This document shows positions 14,410 through 21,608 of a stretch of DNA of 21,608 bases, piece after piece (the first letter of the stretch is position 1; each line of letters begins with the position of its first letter). This DNA is from Bacteroidota bacterium (GTDB lineage Bacteria > Bacteroidota > Ignavibacteria > SZUA-365 > JAADGX01), in assembly GCA_024276335.1 (NCBI GenBank), contig JAJRXL010000044.1, positions 1-21,608 on the forward strand, written 5' to 3'. The position numbers were made by a program, and so were the translations under genes. The notes below the pieces were generated by a model. The model worked only from the letters and a program-made list of their open reading frames with translations. It was not told the DNA's origin and made no database searches.

Positions 14410-16080
14410 ATGCGCTGTGTTCGTATCGCGCTTGTGTTGCTGATGGGGTGTTTTCCCCTCCTGCAAGCGCCGGCTCAGCTCGTGTCGCCGGGGAAACTGT
14501 CCAGGTTTCACAAGCATCTGGAGGGAGTAAAGAACTGCACGAAATGTCATAACTTCGGGAAGTCCAGTTTCCGTGAAAACTGTCTTGATTGCCACAAGGA
14601 AATTCGGACGCACATCAAGAAAGCGACGGGCTTCCATTACTACACGAGGAAAATCGAGTGTTCCCGGTGTCACAAGGAGCACCACGGGCGCGACTTTCAA
14701 ATCGTGCGCTGGGATCCTAAAAAATTCGACCACAAGAAAACCGGGTTTGCCCTGGAAGGCAGGCACGCGAAAGTGGAGTGCAGGAAGTGTCATAACCCGA
14801 ACAATATTGTTCAGAGAGAGATACGGGGAAAAAGCCGGGCGGCGAAAAAGAGAACCTACCTGGGATTGGAACCCGCGTGCGGTAATTGCCACGCGGATGA
14901 ACACCGGGGCCAGTTGGGGACGAAATGTTCGCGATGTCACGATGCAAGGGGATGGAAGGAGATAACGTTTTCACACGCCAAGGCGCGCTTCAAGCTGAAA
15001 GGCAAGCATGCCACGGTTGCCTGCGCGAAATGCCACCCGTGGCAGAACGATGGAAAATCCATCGCCGGCGATACGAAGTTCCTCAAGTTCAAGGGCGTCG
15101 CGTACACGTCGTGTCTTGACTGCCACCAGGACCAGCACAAGGGCGCTTTCGGCGCGAATTGTGCCGGTTGCCATTCGCCGGTGGGGTGGAAACAGGTTCG
15201 CATTTCAGAGTCGGATTTCGATCACGGGAAAACGCATTTCGCCCTCCTGGGCAAGCACGCGCGGGTACCGTGCGCGAAGTGCCATGAGGGCGGAAATTTC
15301 AAAACATACATGAACAAGAACCTGGAATCCTGCCTTACCTGTCACGAGGACTTTCATCGGGGACAATTTGCAGGCAGACCGGGAGGCGGAGAGTGCAAGC
15401 TATGTCATACCGTCGAAGGCTTTGTTCCCTCGACGTTCGAACTCCGGGAGCATGAGCGGGCCCGGTTCACGTTGCAAGGCGCACACGTAGCCGTTCCCTG
15501 TAACAAGTGCCATGTGAAAATAATCGTTGACGGAAAGGAAACGTTGCGGTTCCGCTGGGAGAGTTTCACCTGCGCGAGTTGTCATGAGGATTACCATGCC
15601 GGGCAGTTTGCGGAGAAGGTTTCGAAGGAAGGGTGCCAATCCTGCCACGTGGAGAACAGTTGGCACCAGATGGAATTCGATCATGCCGCGACCGCGTTTC
15701 CGTTGATCGGAAAGCACGTTGCCGTACCGTGTGAAAAATGTCACAAGCAGGGACGGGTCGATGGGAAAACAACGATCCTGTACAGGATTGAGGATCGTTC
15801 CTGCCGGAGTTGTCACCGGGATTACCACCAGGGGCAATTCGCGGATGCAACCGGTCTGACCGCATGCGGAAAGTGTCACACGCCGTTCGGGTGGAAACAA
15901 TCGACCTTTGATCACAACACCATGTCGCGGTTCCGTTTAACCGGCGCGCATGTTCGTGTGAAATGCGAGAAATGCCACGACAAAACCGTACTGTCCCCGG
16001 GAAAAGGACCGACTATAAAATTCAAGCCTTTGGATACTGCATGTTCGAGTTGCCACAAGGAATTCAAGAGAGATGAGTAA
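14410..16080 (+). CDS. 20-heme c-type cytochrome
   Basis: I chose the ATG at 14410 because it begins a signal peptide (MRCVRIALVLLMG to APAQ, about 23 residues). Upstream in-frame starts (14398 GTG, 14311 ATG) give no better signal. The mature protein holds 20 CxxCH heme-attachment motifs in about 530 residues. After two or three leading hemes it shows six copies of a unit with FDH, a (G)KH or GAH and three CxxCH motifs, for example around CAKCH, CLTCH and CKLCH. The same unit builds the next gene. The export signal places it in the periplasm. The role is probably electron transfer between the membrane protein encoded 86 bases upstream and the larger cytochromes downstream. TAA is the stop codon. 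Confidence 0.93.
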   Translation: MRCVRIALVLLMGCFPLLQAPAQLVSPGKLSRFHKHLEGVKNCTKCHNFGKSSFRENCLDCHKEIRTHIKKATGFHYYTRKIECSRCHKEHHGRDFQIVRWDPKKFDHKKTGFALEGRHAKVECRKCHNPNNIVQREIRGKSRAAKKRTYLGLEPACGNCHADEHRGQLGTKCSRCHDARGWKEITFSHAKARFKLKGKHATVACAKCHPWQNDGKSIAGDTKFLKFKGVAYTSCLDCHQDQHKGAFGANCAGCHSPVGWKQVRISESDFDHGKTHFALLGKHARVPCAKCHEGGNFKTYMNKNLESCLTCHEDFHRGQFAGRPGGGECKLCHTVEGFVPSTFELREHERARFTLQGAHVAVPCNKCHVKIIVDGKETLRFRWESFTCASCHEDYHAGQFAEKVSKEGCQSCHVENSWHQMEFDHAATAFPLIGKHVAVPCEKCHKQGRVDGKTTILYRIEDRSCRSCHRDYHQGQFADATGLTACGKCHTPFGWKQSTFDHNTMSRFRLTGAHVRVKCEKCHDKTVLSPGKGPTIKFKPLDTACSSCHKEFKRDE

Positions 16081-16094
16081 CCACGGTTCCGTGG
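16081..16094. repeat. Small inverted repeat after the 20-heme gene
   Basis: CCACGG and CCGTGG are separated by TT directly after the TAA stop. It could slow exonucleases or polymerase, but it has no T-run, so it is not called a terminator. Confidence 0.4.
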
Positions 16095-16216
16095 ATTTGA
16101 TCAGAGCGGATGAAACTTTATTGCCTGCGATGGATGTTGAACAGGTAATGTGCAATAACTGAAATGGATTGTGCCGGTGTGACCGTTAACATGTTCGAGG
16201 TAAGTATAGGGTAATT

Positions 16217-18730
16217 GTGACAATATTTTCGTTTATCGTACGAACCCGGTGGAACGCGGAGATGGCGGCGCTTTCGCTGATGATAGCCTGTGTTTCCGTC
16301 GGCTTCGCACAGGACCCGTCCGATGGATCTTCGAAAAGCGGGGGACACCGTTCATTCGGGATCGAGTGCATGGCGTGCCATACGACGAGTTCGTGGACCG
16401 AGCTCAAGAGAGGAATCACGTTCGATCACGACCTGACGGATTTCGTTTTGTATGGGAAGCATAGCTCCGTCTCCTGCCAGGGATGTCACGCGGATATTCG
16501 ATTCAGCGATCTGAAAACGGATTGCGCCTTCTGTCACACCGATCATCACAAAGGGAAATTCGGCGATACGTGCGGGGATTGTCACACACCGACCGGCTGG
16601 CGCGCGCCGACAAAGGAAGTGGCCCGGCACCAGTTGACGCGGTTTCCTCTTCTCGGGGCGCACGAAATGGTGGATTGCTTCCAATGCCATGTCAATCACG
16701 ATGAGAACGAGTTCATTAACACCCCGAGCGATTGTTATTCCTGCCACCGCGACGATTATGAACGCGCCACGCAGCCCGATCACCGGCTGGGCGGATTCGA
16801 TCGGAACTGTTCGACGTGCCATACCATGTCTTCGCTGAGTTGGTCGGGGAGCTTCACCCATCCCTTTGCGTCCTTCATGAAAACGCCGGCGCACAAGGCG
16901 CTGGAATGCGCCGACTGTCACACCACCGGATACGTCGGTACAGCGCAGGATTGCTATTCCTGCCACGTCGATGATTACAACGGCGTCCGGCAACCGAATC
17001 ACCGGGCGGGGAACTTCGATCGTGATTGCACAACCTGTCATGCGCCGAGCCGGTGGCGCCCGGCCACGTTTGACCACGCCCGGACGCGGTTCCCGCTTCA
17101 AGGGCAGCACGCCGCTACTCCATGCGCGGAATGTCACACGACCGGGACTTATTCCAAGCTTCCGGCTGATTGCTGGAGCTGTCACGAAAAGGATTACTCC
17201 CGGACAACGTTTCCGAATCATGTTCAGGGCCGGTTTTCTCAGGATTGCCAATCGTGTCACAACTTCACCGCCTGGCAGCCCGCCGCCTTCAACCACGACG
17301 ATACGAACTTCCGCCTGACCGGCGCCCACGAGCGAACGGTCTGCCAGAAATGCCACATCAACGGGAAATACACGGGGATGCCGCTGGAATGCCAGGGATG
17401 CCACGAGAGTGATTTTCAGCATACCTCGCAACCGAAACACGATCTGGTGGGTTTCACGAAGCAATGCGATGATTGTCACAATACGAAAGCCTGGCAGCCG
17501 GTAGAGACGATGCCCGCCGTGGTCAATCACGATAAGACGCGGTTTCCGCTCCTGGGAAAACACGTGTCTGTTCCGTGCGGTGAATGTCACGCCAACAAGG
17601 TGTTCGGTGGTACTTCGGCGGATTGTTTTGCTTGTCACGATAATGACTTCACTGCCGCCCGCAACCCGAACCATGCTGCCGGCGCGTTCGGTCATGATTG
17701 CCTCGACTGCCACGTGATGGAAGGATGGAAACCCGCGACGTTTGATCATTCTTCCACCGCCTTTTCCCTGGCCGGGAAACACGCCGATGTTCCATGCGCC
17801 GATTGCCACGTCGGGGGAGATTACCAGATTATCTACACCGATTGTTTCCAGTGTCACCGACAGGATTACTCCGGTGCGATCAGCCCGGATCACGAGGCGG
17901 GACGGTTCTCGCATGCCTGTGCACCTTGTCACACGACGTCGTCATGGAAGCCCTCGACCTTCGTGCACGGTGAAACGCGGTTCCCGTTGGAAGGCGCTCA
18001 TGAGTCTCTGGCATGCCAGGAATGCCACCGGAACGGCAACTACACGAACATGGCGCTGGACTGCTGGAGTTGCCACCAGGATGACTTCCGGAACGTTTCA
18101 AACCCCAACCACGTACAAGGTTCGTTTCCAAGGGATTGCACGGTATGTCACACAACGTCTGCCTGGGAGCCCGTGTCGTTCGATCACGACGCAACCCGGT
18201 TTCCGTTACAGGGCGCGCATGGGCGTACGGATTGCCAGGAGTGCCATGCAAACGGGAAGTACTCCGGCACCCCGCTGGATTGCTGGAGCTGTCATCAGAA
18301 CAACTACTCTTCCGTGCAGGAACCGAATCACGTCCAGGCGCAATTCAACCGCGACTGTACGATCTGTCATGGTTTCGAATCGTGGAAACCGATCCGGCTC
18401 GACCACGATAAAACCGGCTTCGCGCTGACGGGCAAGCACAGGACTGTCGACTGCGAGAAGTGCCATCTCAATGGTACGTACGGTGTCGCCTTGCCCACGG
18501 ATTGTTACAACTGCCACCGGGAGGACTACAACAAGGTCGATGAGCCGAATCACCGGCAAGCGCGATTCCCCCGTGATTGTTCCACCTGCCACACTACTCG
18601 CGGATGGGAACCTTCGACCTTCGATCATACCACGACGAAGTTTCCGCTGGAAGGGGCGCACGTCCGGGAACCCTGCCAGAGCTGCCACGTGAACGGCGAT
18701 TACAATCTCGGGTATTCAGATTGCTTCTAG
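16217..18730 (+). CDS. Giant multiheme cytochrome c, N-terminal half (ends at in-frame amber)
   Basis: The GTG at 16217 follows AGGG by about five bases and starts a signal peptide ending near VSVGFAQ (residue 32); an internal ATG at 16262 is a possible alternative. The 837 residues contain 32 intact CxxCH motifs in eleven tri-heme units of about 73 residues. Each unit has three CxxCH motifs and three further conserved histidines, in PNH/PDH, FDH and GAH/GKH. The frame stops at TAG 18728-18730, inside the 33rd motif (CF-stop-CH), where related units have Gln (CFQCH). The same frame continues for another 2.5 kb with perfect repeat structure. Function is electron transport in the periplasm or outside the cell. 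If the stop is real, this half alone could still be an exported 32-heme cytochrome. Confidence 0.9.
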   Translation: MTIFSFIVRTRWNAEMAALSLMIACVSVGFAQDPSDGSSKSGGHRSFGIECMACHTTSSWTELKRGITFDHDLTDFVLYGKHSSVSCQGCHADIRFSDLKTDCAFCHTDHHKGKFGDTCGDCHTPTGWRAPTKEVARHQLTRFPLLGAHEMVDCFQCHVNHDENEFINTPSDCYSCHRDDYERATQPDHRLGGFDRNCSTCHTMSSLSWSGSFTHPFASFMKTPAHKALECADCHTTGYVGTAQDCYSCHVDDYNGVRQPNHRAGNFDRDCTTCHAPSRWRPATFDHARTRFPLQGQHAATPCAECHTTGTYSKLPADCWSCHEKDYSRTTFPNHVQGRFSQDCQSCHNFTAWQPAAFNHDDTNFRLTGAHERTVCQKCHINGKYTGMPLECQGCHESDFQHTSQPKHDLVGFTKQCDDCHNTKAWQPVETMPAVVNHDKTRFPLLGKHVSVPCGECHANKVFGGTSADCFACHDNDFTAARNPNHAAGAFGHDCLDCHVMEGWKPATFDHSSTAFSLAGKHADVPCADCHVGGDYQIIYTDCFQCHRQDYSGAISPDHEAGRFSHACAPCHTTSSWKPSTFVHGETRFPLEGAHESLACQECHRNGNYTNMALDCWSCHQDDFRNVSNPNHVQGSFPRDCTVCHTTSAWEPVSFDHDATRFPLQGAHGRTDCQECHANGKYSGTPLDCWSCHQNNYSSVQEPNHVQAQFNRDCTICHGFESWKPIRLDHDKTGFALTGKHRTVDCEKCHLNGTYGVALPTDCYNCHREDYNKVDEPNHRQARFPRDCSTCHTTRGWEPSTFDHTTTKFPLEGAHVREPCQSCHVNGDYNLGYSDCF

Positions 18731-21270
18731 TGCCATGAAAATGATTACAACGAAGCGCAGACTCCGAATCACGTTGTGGCGCAATTCGATCATGATTGCT
18801 CGAGGTGCCATAGTCCCTTTACGTGGACTCCCGCAACGTTCAATCACGACCGGACGCAGTTTCCTTTGAAAGGAGCGCACGAGGCGGAACCCTGCCAGAG
18901 CTGTCACGTGAACGGCAACTACAGGCTGGCATACGCGAGTTGCTTCCAGTGTCACGAAAAGGATTTCAACCAGGCGCGGAATCCAAACCACGCGGCGGCA
19001 CGGTTTACCCGCGAGTGCCAGGATTGCCACAACGTCGTGGCGTGGATACCTTCAACGTTCGATCATGCCCGTACGAAATTCCCGCTCAAGGGCGCGCACC
19101 GCGCGGAGCCGTGCCAGGGGTGCCACGTGAACGGCGATTATAACGTATCCTACACGGATTGCTTCCAATGCCATGAACCTGATTTCAACGGGACGAAGAA
19201 TCCCGATCACGTTGGCGGGCAATTCGACCACGACTGTCTCACCTGTCACGGCGAGTTCCAGTGGAAACCGGCAACCTTCGATCACGGCGCGACCAACTTT
19301 CCCCTGGAAGGAGCGCATGTAAAAAAACCCTGCCAGGGCTGCCACGTGAACGGTGATTACAAACTGACTTACACCGACTGTTTCCAGTGCCATGAAAACG
19401 ATTTCATCTCGGTGCAAAACCCCGACCACGTTTCCGGGAGCTTTTCGCATACGTGTACCGTGTGTCATTCCACGCTGGCCTGGAAACCCGCCCGGGTCGA
19501 TCACGACAGGACGAATTTCCCGTTGACCGGCAAGCACAACGCGCTGGCCTGCGAAAAATGTCACGTGGGGGGCGATTATAAGCTGACCTACATCGATTGC
19601 AAGCAGTGTCACGAAAAGGAATTCAATTCCGTCAAGGATCCTGATCACGTAGCCGGTAAGTTCAGCAGCAATTGCGAAACCTGTCACTCGACGATCGCAT
19701 GGGAACCGGCAACGTTCGATCACGCATCCACGAAGTTCACGCTCGAAGGTGCGCACAAGACCGTGGACTGCCAGGATTGCCATATCAATGGAAACTACCA
19801 GCTCAAATACACGGATTGTTTCCAGTGCCACGAGAACGATTTCAACAACGTGCAGTCACCCAGCCACGCAGCAGGGCAATTTGATCACGATTGTATGCGC
19901 TGCCATACCATGTTTGCCTGGAGTCCTTCCACGCTCGATCATGCTTCCACGAACTTTCCTCTCACGGGAGCACACACGACGACGCCTTGCCAGGATTGCC
20001 ACACCAGCGGTAATTACAACCTGGCCTACGCCGATTGCTGGCAATGCCATGAAACCACGTTTAACCAGGCGCAGAACCCGGATCACCGGTCCGGCCGGCT
20101 TCCGCGGGACTGCACCCAATGTCATACGACCACCTCGTGGACGCCTTCCATGTTCAGTCACGGAACGACGAACTTCCCGATCGAGGGGGCCCACCAGGCG
20201 GTGCCGTGCCAGGACTGCCACGCAAACGGTAATTACAATCTTGTTTATAGCGAGTGCTGGCAATGCCACGAGACCACGTTCAATAACACGACGAATCCGA
20301 ACCACACGGCGCTCCGGTTCAGCCGCGATTGCCTGTCCTGTCATACCCAGGATGGATGGAGCCCGGCATCCTACGATCATAACCTGACGAAATTCCCGCT
20401 CCGGGGCGCACACGCTGCCATACCGTGCCAGGATTGTCACGTCGGAGGGAACTACCAGATGTCGTACAGCGATTGCTACCAGTGTCACGCCTCGAATTAC
20501 AACAACACGAGCAATCCAAACCACGCTGCGAACAACTTCCCCAAGGATTGCGCGTCCTGTCACTCCCAGAACGCGTGGACGCCTGCGACGTTCGATCATT
20601 CCACGACCAGGTTCCCGTTGACCGGGGCGCACCAGGCCCAGCCATGCAACGCCTGCCATGTCAACGGCAATTACAACCTGACGTACAGCGATTGCTACCA
20701 GTGTCATCGGAGCGATTACGACGCCACGACCAACCCGGATCACAAGGCGAGCCAGTTCTCGCACGATTGCTCACAGTGCCATTCTACGAGCGCCTGGAAG
20801 CCTGCAACGTTCGATCACAACAACACGAATTTCCCGCTGCAGGGGGCGCACGTCAACCTCCAGTGCGCAGACTGCCACATAAACGGGAATTACAACCTGA
20901 AGTACACCGACTGCTACCAGTGCCATGCTTCGGATTACAACAGCGCCACCTCGCCGGCCGATCACAGCGCCATGAATCTCGACCACGATTGTTCCGCGTG
21001 CCACTCCCAGTCTGCGTGGAATCCGGCTTCCACCTTCAGGAGCGATCACAATGTGAACGCGCCCCAGGGATTTCCCATCTACACCGGCGCCAAGCATAAG
21101 TACCAGGACGAGTGGAACAAATGCAACGAATGCCACACGACGAACAACACCGCGACGTATTGCTGCACTACGTGCCACGAACACAGCAACGCGGTCGATC
21201 TCGCCGATAAGCATAAAGACGTGTCCGGATACTCGTACGCGTGCACGTCGTGTACTGCTTCCGGTTGTCA
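16361..21270 (+). repeat. 22 tri-heme tandem repeats (about 219 bases per unit)
   Basis: The unit order is CxxCH, x(W)xPxTFDHxxTxFPLxGAH, CQxCHVNGxY, then (D)CxxCHxxDF with xNPNH, then the next CxxCH. Typical spacing between equivalent motifs is 73 residues, for example from CQSCH to CQGCH in the unit starting near 18890. Units 12-21 are the most alike, which suggests more recent duplication of that half. Confidence 0.85.
18728..18730 (+). other. In-frame amber codon in the giant cytochrome
   Basis: TAG occupies the position of CAG (Gln) in the CFQCH motif of other repeats, a single C-to-T change. It follows eleven of the 22 repeat units. Two other genes in the window (2262-4871 and 11684-13030) use TAG as their terminal stop, so TAG is not generally reassigned here. 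Confidence 0.85.
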
Positions 21271-21292
21271 TCCCGACGGAAGGGAGCCATGA
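18776..21292 (+). CDS. Giant multiheme cytochrome c, C-terminal half (same frame after amber)
   Basis: This frame is continuous with the preceding gene from 18731. The coordinates given start at the first possible in-frame start, a GTG at 18776. No ribosome binding site or signal peptide precedes it, so it is unlikely to be an independent exported protein. It contains 33 CxxCH motifs plus a final CTASGCH (CX4CH) site. Ten regular 73-residue units are followed by a degenerate last unit and a C-terminal cap ending SGCHPDGREP. Joined to the first half, it gives a protein of about 1,690 residues with 22 units, 66 CxxCH sites and one CX4CH site. Coding integrity here argues for a recent or artefactual stop. 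TGA is the stop codon, 19 bases before the next gene. Confidence 0.88.
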   Translation: MAQFDHDCSRCHSPFTWTPATFNHDRTQFPLKGAHEAEPCQSCHVNGNYRLAYASCFQCHEKDFNQARNPNHAAARFTRECQDCHNVVAWIPSTFDHARTKFPLKGAHRAEPCQGCHVNGDYNVSYTDCFQCHEPDFNGTKNPDHVGGQFDHDCLTCHGEFQWKPATFDHGATNFPLEGAHVKKPCQGCHVNGDYKLTYTDCFQCHENDFISVQNPDHVSGSFSHTCTVCHSTLAWKPARVDHDRTNFPLTGKHNALACEKCHVGGDYKLTYIDCKQCHEKEFNSVKDPDHVAGKFSSNCETCHSTIAWEPATFDHASTKFTLEGAHKTVDCQDCHINGNYQLKYTDCFQCHENDFNNVQSPSHAAGQFDHDCMRCHTMFAWSPSTLDHASTNFPLTGAHTTTPCQDCHTSGNYNLAYADCWQCHETTFNQAQNPDHRSGRLPRDCTQCHTTTSWTPSMFSHGTTNFPIEGAHQAVPCQDCHANGNYNLVYSECWQCHETTFNNTTNPNHTALRFSRDCLSCHTQDGWSPASYDHNLTKFPLRGAHAAIPCQDCHVGGNYQMSYSDCYQCHASNYNNTSNPNHAANNFPKDCASCHSQNAWTPATFDHSTTRFPLTGAHQAQPCNACHVNGNYNLTYSDCYQCHRSDYDATTNPDHKASQFSHDCSQCHSTSAWKPATFDHNNTNFPLQGAHVNLQCADCHINGNYNLKYTDCYQCHASDYNSATSPADHSAMNLDHDCSACHSQSAWNPASTFRSDHNVNAPQGFPIYTGAKHKYQDEWNKCNECHTTNNTATYCCTTCHEHSNAVDLADKHKDVSGYSYACTSCTASGCHPDGREP

Positions 21293-21311
21293 GAAACGCG
21301 GGGGAAAAGAA

Positions 21312-21608
21312 ATGAAAAAACTATTGTTCGTAATGGTGTTCGGAATTGGAATATCATTCCACGGGCTGAATGCCCAGGAGAAAACGGCTACGCCCCATCG
21401 GACATTCGGGATCGCGTGTGAAAAATGCCATACCCCGTCCGGCTGGAACAGTATCAAGAACGAGATTGCCTTCGACCACGAGAAAACAGGTTTCCATCTC
21501 CAGGGTCAGCACGCCAGCGTTGCCTGTAACGTCTGCCATCGCGGGCAGGGGATCCAGGCGTTCGGCCAAGGATGCGTTTCGTGCCACGAGGACAAGCACC
21601 GGACGGAA
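21312..21608 (+). CDS. Third multiheme cytochrome c (partial, runs off right edge)
   Basis: The ATG at 21312 follows GGGGGAAAAG and starts a signal peptide ending near GLNAQ (residue 22). The frame is open for 99 codons to the window edge. Three CxxCH motifs are present: CEKCH, CNVCH and CVSCH. The mature N-terminus (HRTFGIACEKCHTPSGW) aligns with that of the giant cytochrome (HRSFGIECMACHTTSSW), followed by the same FDH and QH/KH pattern. The two are therefore paralogues by duplication. It lies 19 bases after the giant cytochrome stop and is probably in the same transcript. The total length and heme count are unknown. Confidence 0.9.
   Translation, partial: MKKLLFVMVFGIGISFHGLNAQEKTATPHRTFGIACEKCHTPSGWNSIKNEIAFDHEKTGFHLQGQHASVACNVCHRGQGIQAFGQGCVSCHEDKHRTE

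Noticed and set aside
16081..16094. Terminator after the 20-heme cytochrome
   Set aside because: The hairpin has six-base arms and no T-run, and the next cytochrome gene follows on the same strand.
16352..17932. 526-codon minus-strand frame opposite the giant cytochrome
   Set aside because: Its composition is the reverse complement of the heme repeat, and similar minus-strand frames recur along the repeat. No independent coding evidence.
18728..18730. Amber codon as pyrrolysine or general TAG reassignment, suggested by the nearby methyltransferase genes
   Set aside because: TAG ends two other genes in the window, the site is Gln in sister repeats, and no pyrrolysine genes or MttB-type methyltransferases are seen here. 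The following base is T, which does not favour readthrough.

Overview
The window looks like a chromosomal segment from a bacterium of the Fibrobacteres–Chlorobi–Bacteroidetes (FCB) group, most likely Ignavibacteria or a near relative. The strongest pointer is the secreted propeller protein at 2262-4871. It ends in a type IX secretion sorting domain with the NYPNPF motif and a MLLLK terminus, a style common in Ignavibacteria. Other pointers are a lipobox of the FTSC type and several genes with weak ribosome binding sites. The taxonomic call is inference from protein style; no rRNA or marker gene is present.

Layout. (1) 1-1846, minus strand: an unrecognised 341-residue protein followed by a protein with an anti-sigma-type zinc finger that runs off the left edge. 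(2) 2262-4871, plus: the secreted Asp-box propeller protein, ending at a terminator shared with a convergent, frameshifted lipoprotein gene (4971-5776). (3) 5922-6983, minus: an apparently orphan intein (Hint domain) carrying a DUF559 nuclease. It ends in a cluster of C/G-rich palindromes and carries another copy of the same palindrome inside its reading frame. (4) 7033-11673: a B12 methyl-transfer locus. A homocysteine methyltransferase (plus) is divergent from a minus-strand operon of corrinoid protein, corrinoid-reactivation protein, uroporphyrinogen-decarboxylase-type methyltransferase and GHMP kinase. (5) 11684-21608: an electron-transfer locus. It has a membrane-anchored ferredoxin/flavin oxidoreductase (minus), then a divergent plus-strand series of a membrane cytochrome-b-like protein, a 20-heme cytochrome, a giant cytochrome of 22 tri-heme repeats (66 CxxCH sites plus one CX4CH) and the start of a third cytochrome.

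How the parts may work together. In the methyl-transfer locus, the modules of cobalamin-dependent methionine synthase are separate proteins and no methyltetrahydrofolate-binding module is present within the window. A URO-D-type methyltransferase takes its place. This suggests methyl groups from an unidentified donor pass through the corrinoid protein to homocysteine. In the electron-transfer locus, a plausible route is NAD(P)H or quinol to the membrane proteins, then periplasmic 20-heme protein, then a very long heme chain, possibly to the outside of the cell.

Two genes appear interrupted. The lipoprotein gene lacks one base in a C4/G4 run. The giant cytochrome has an in-frame amber codon inside its 33rd heme motif, at the midpoint of its 22 repeats, while everything downstream remains open. 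Both could be real mutations or sequence errors.
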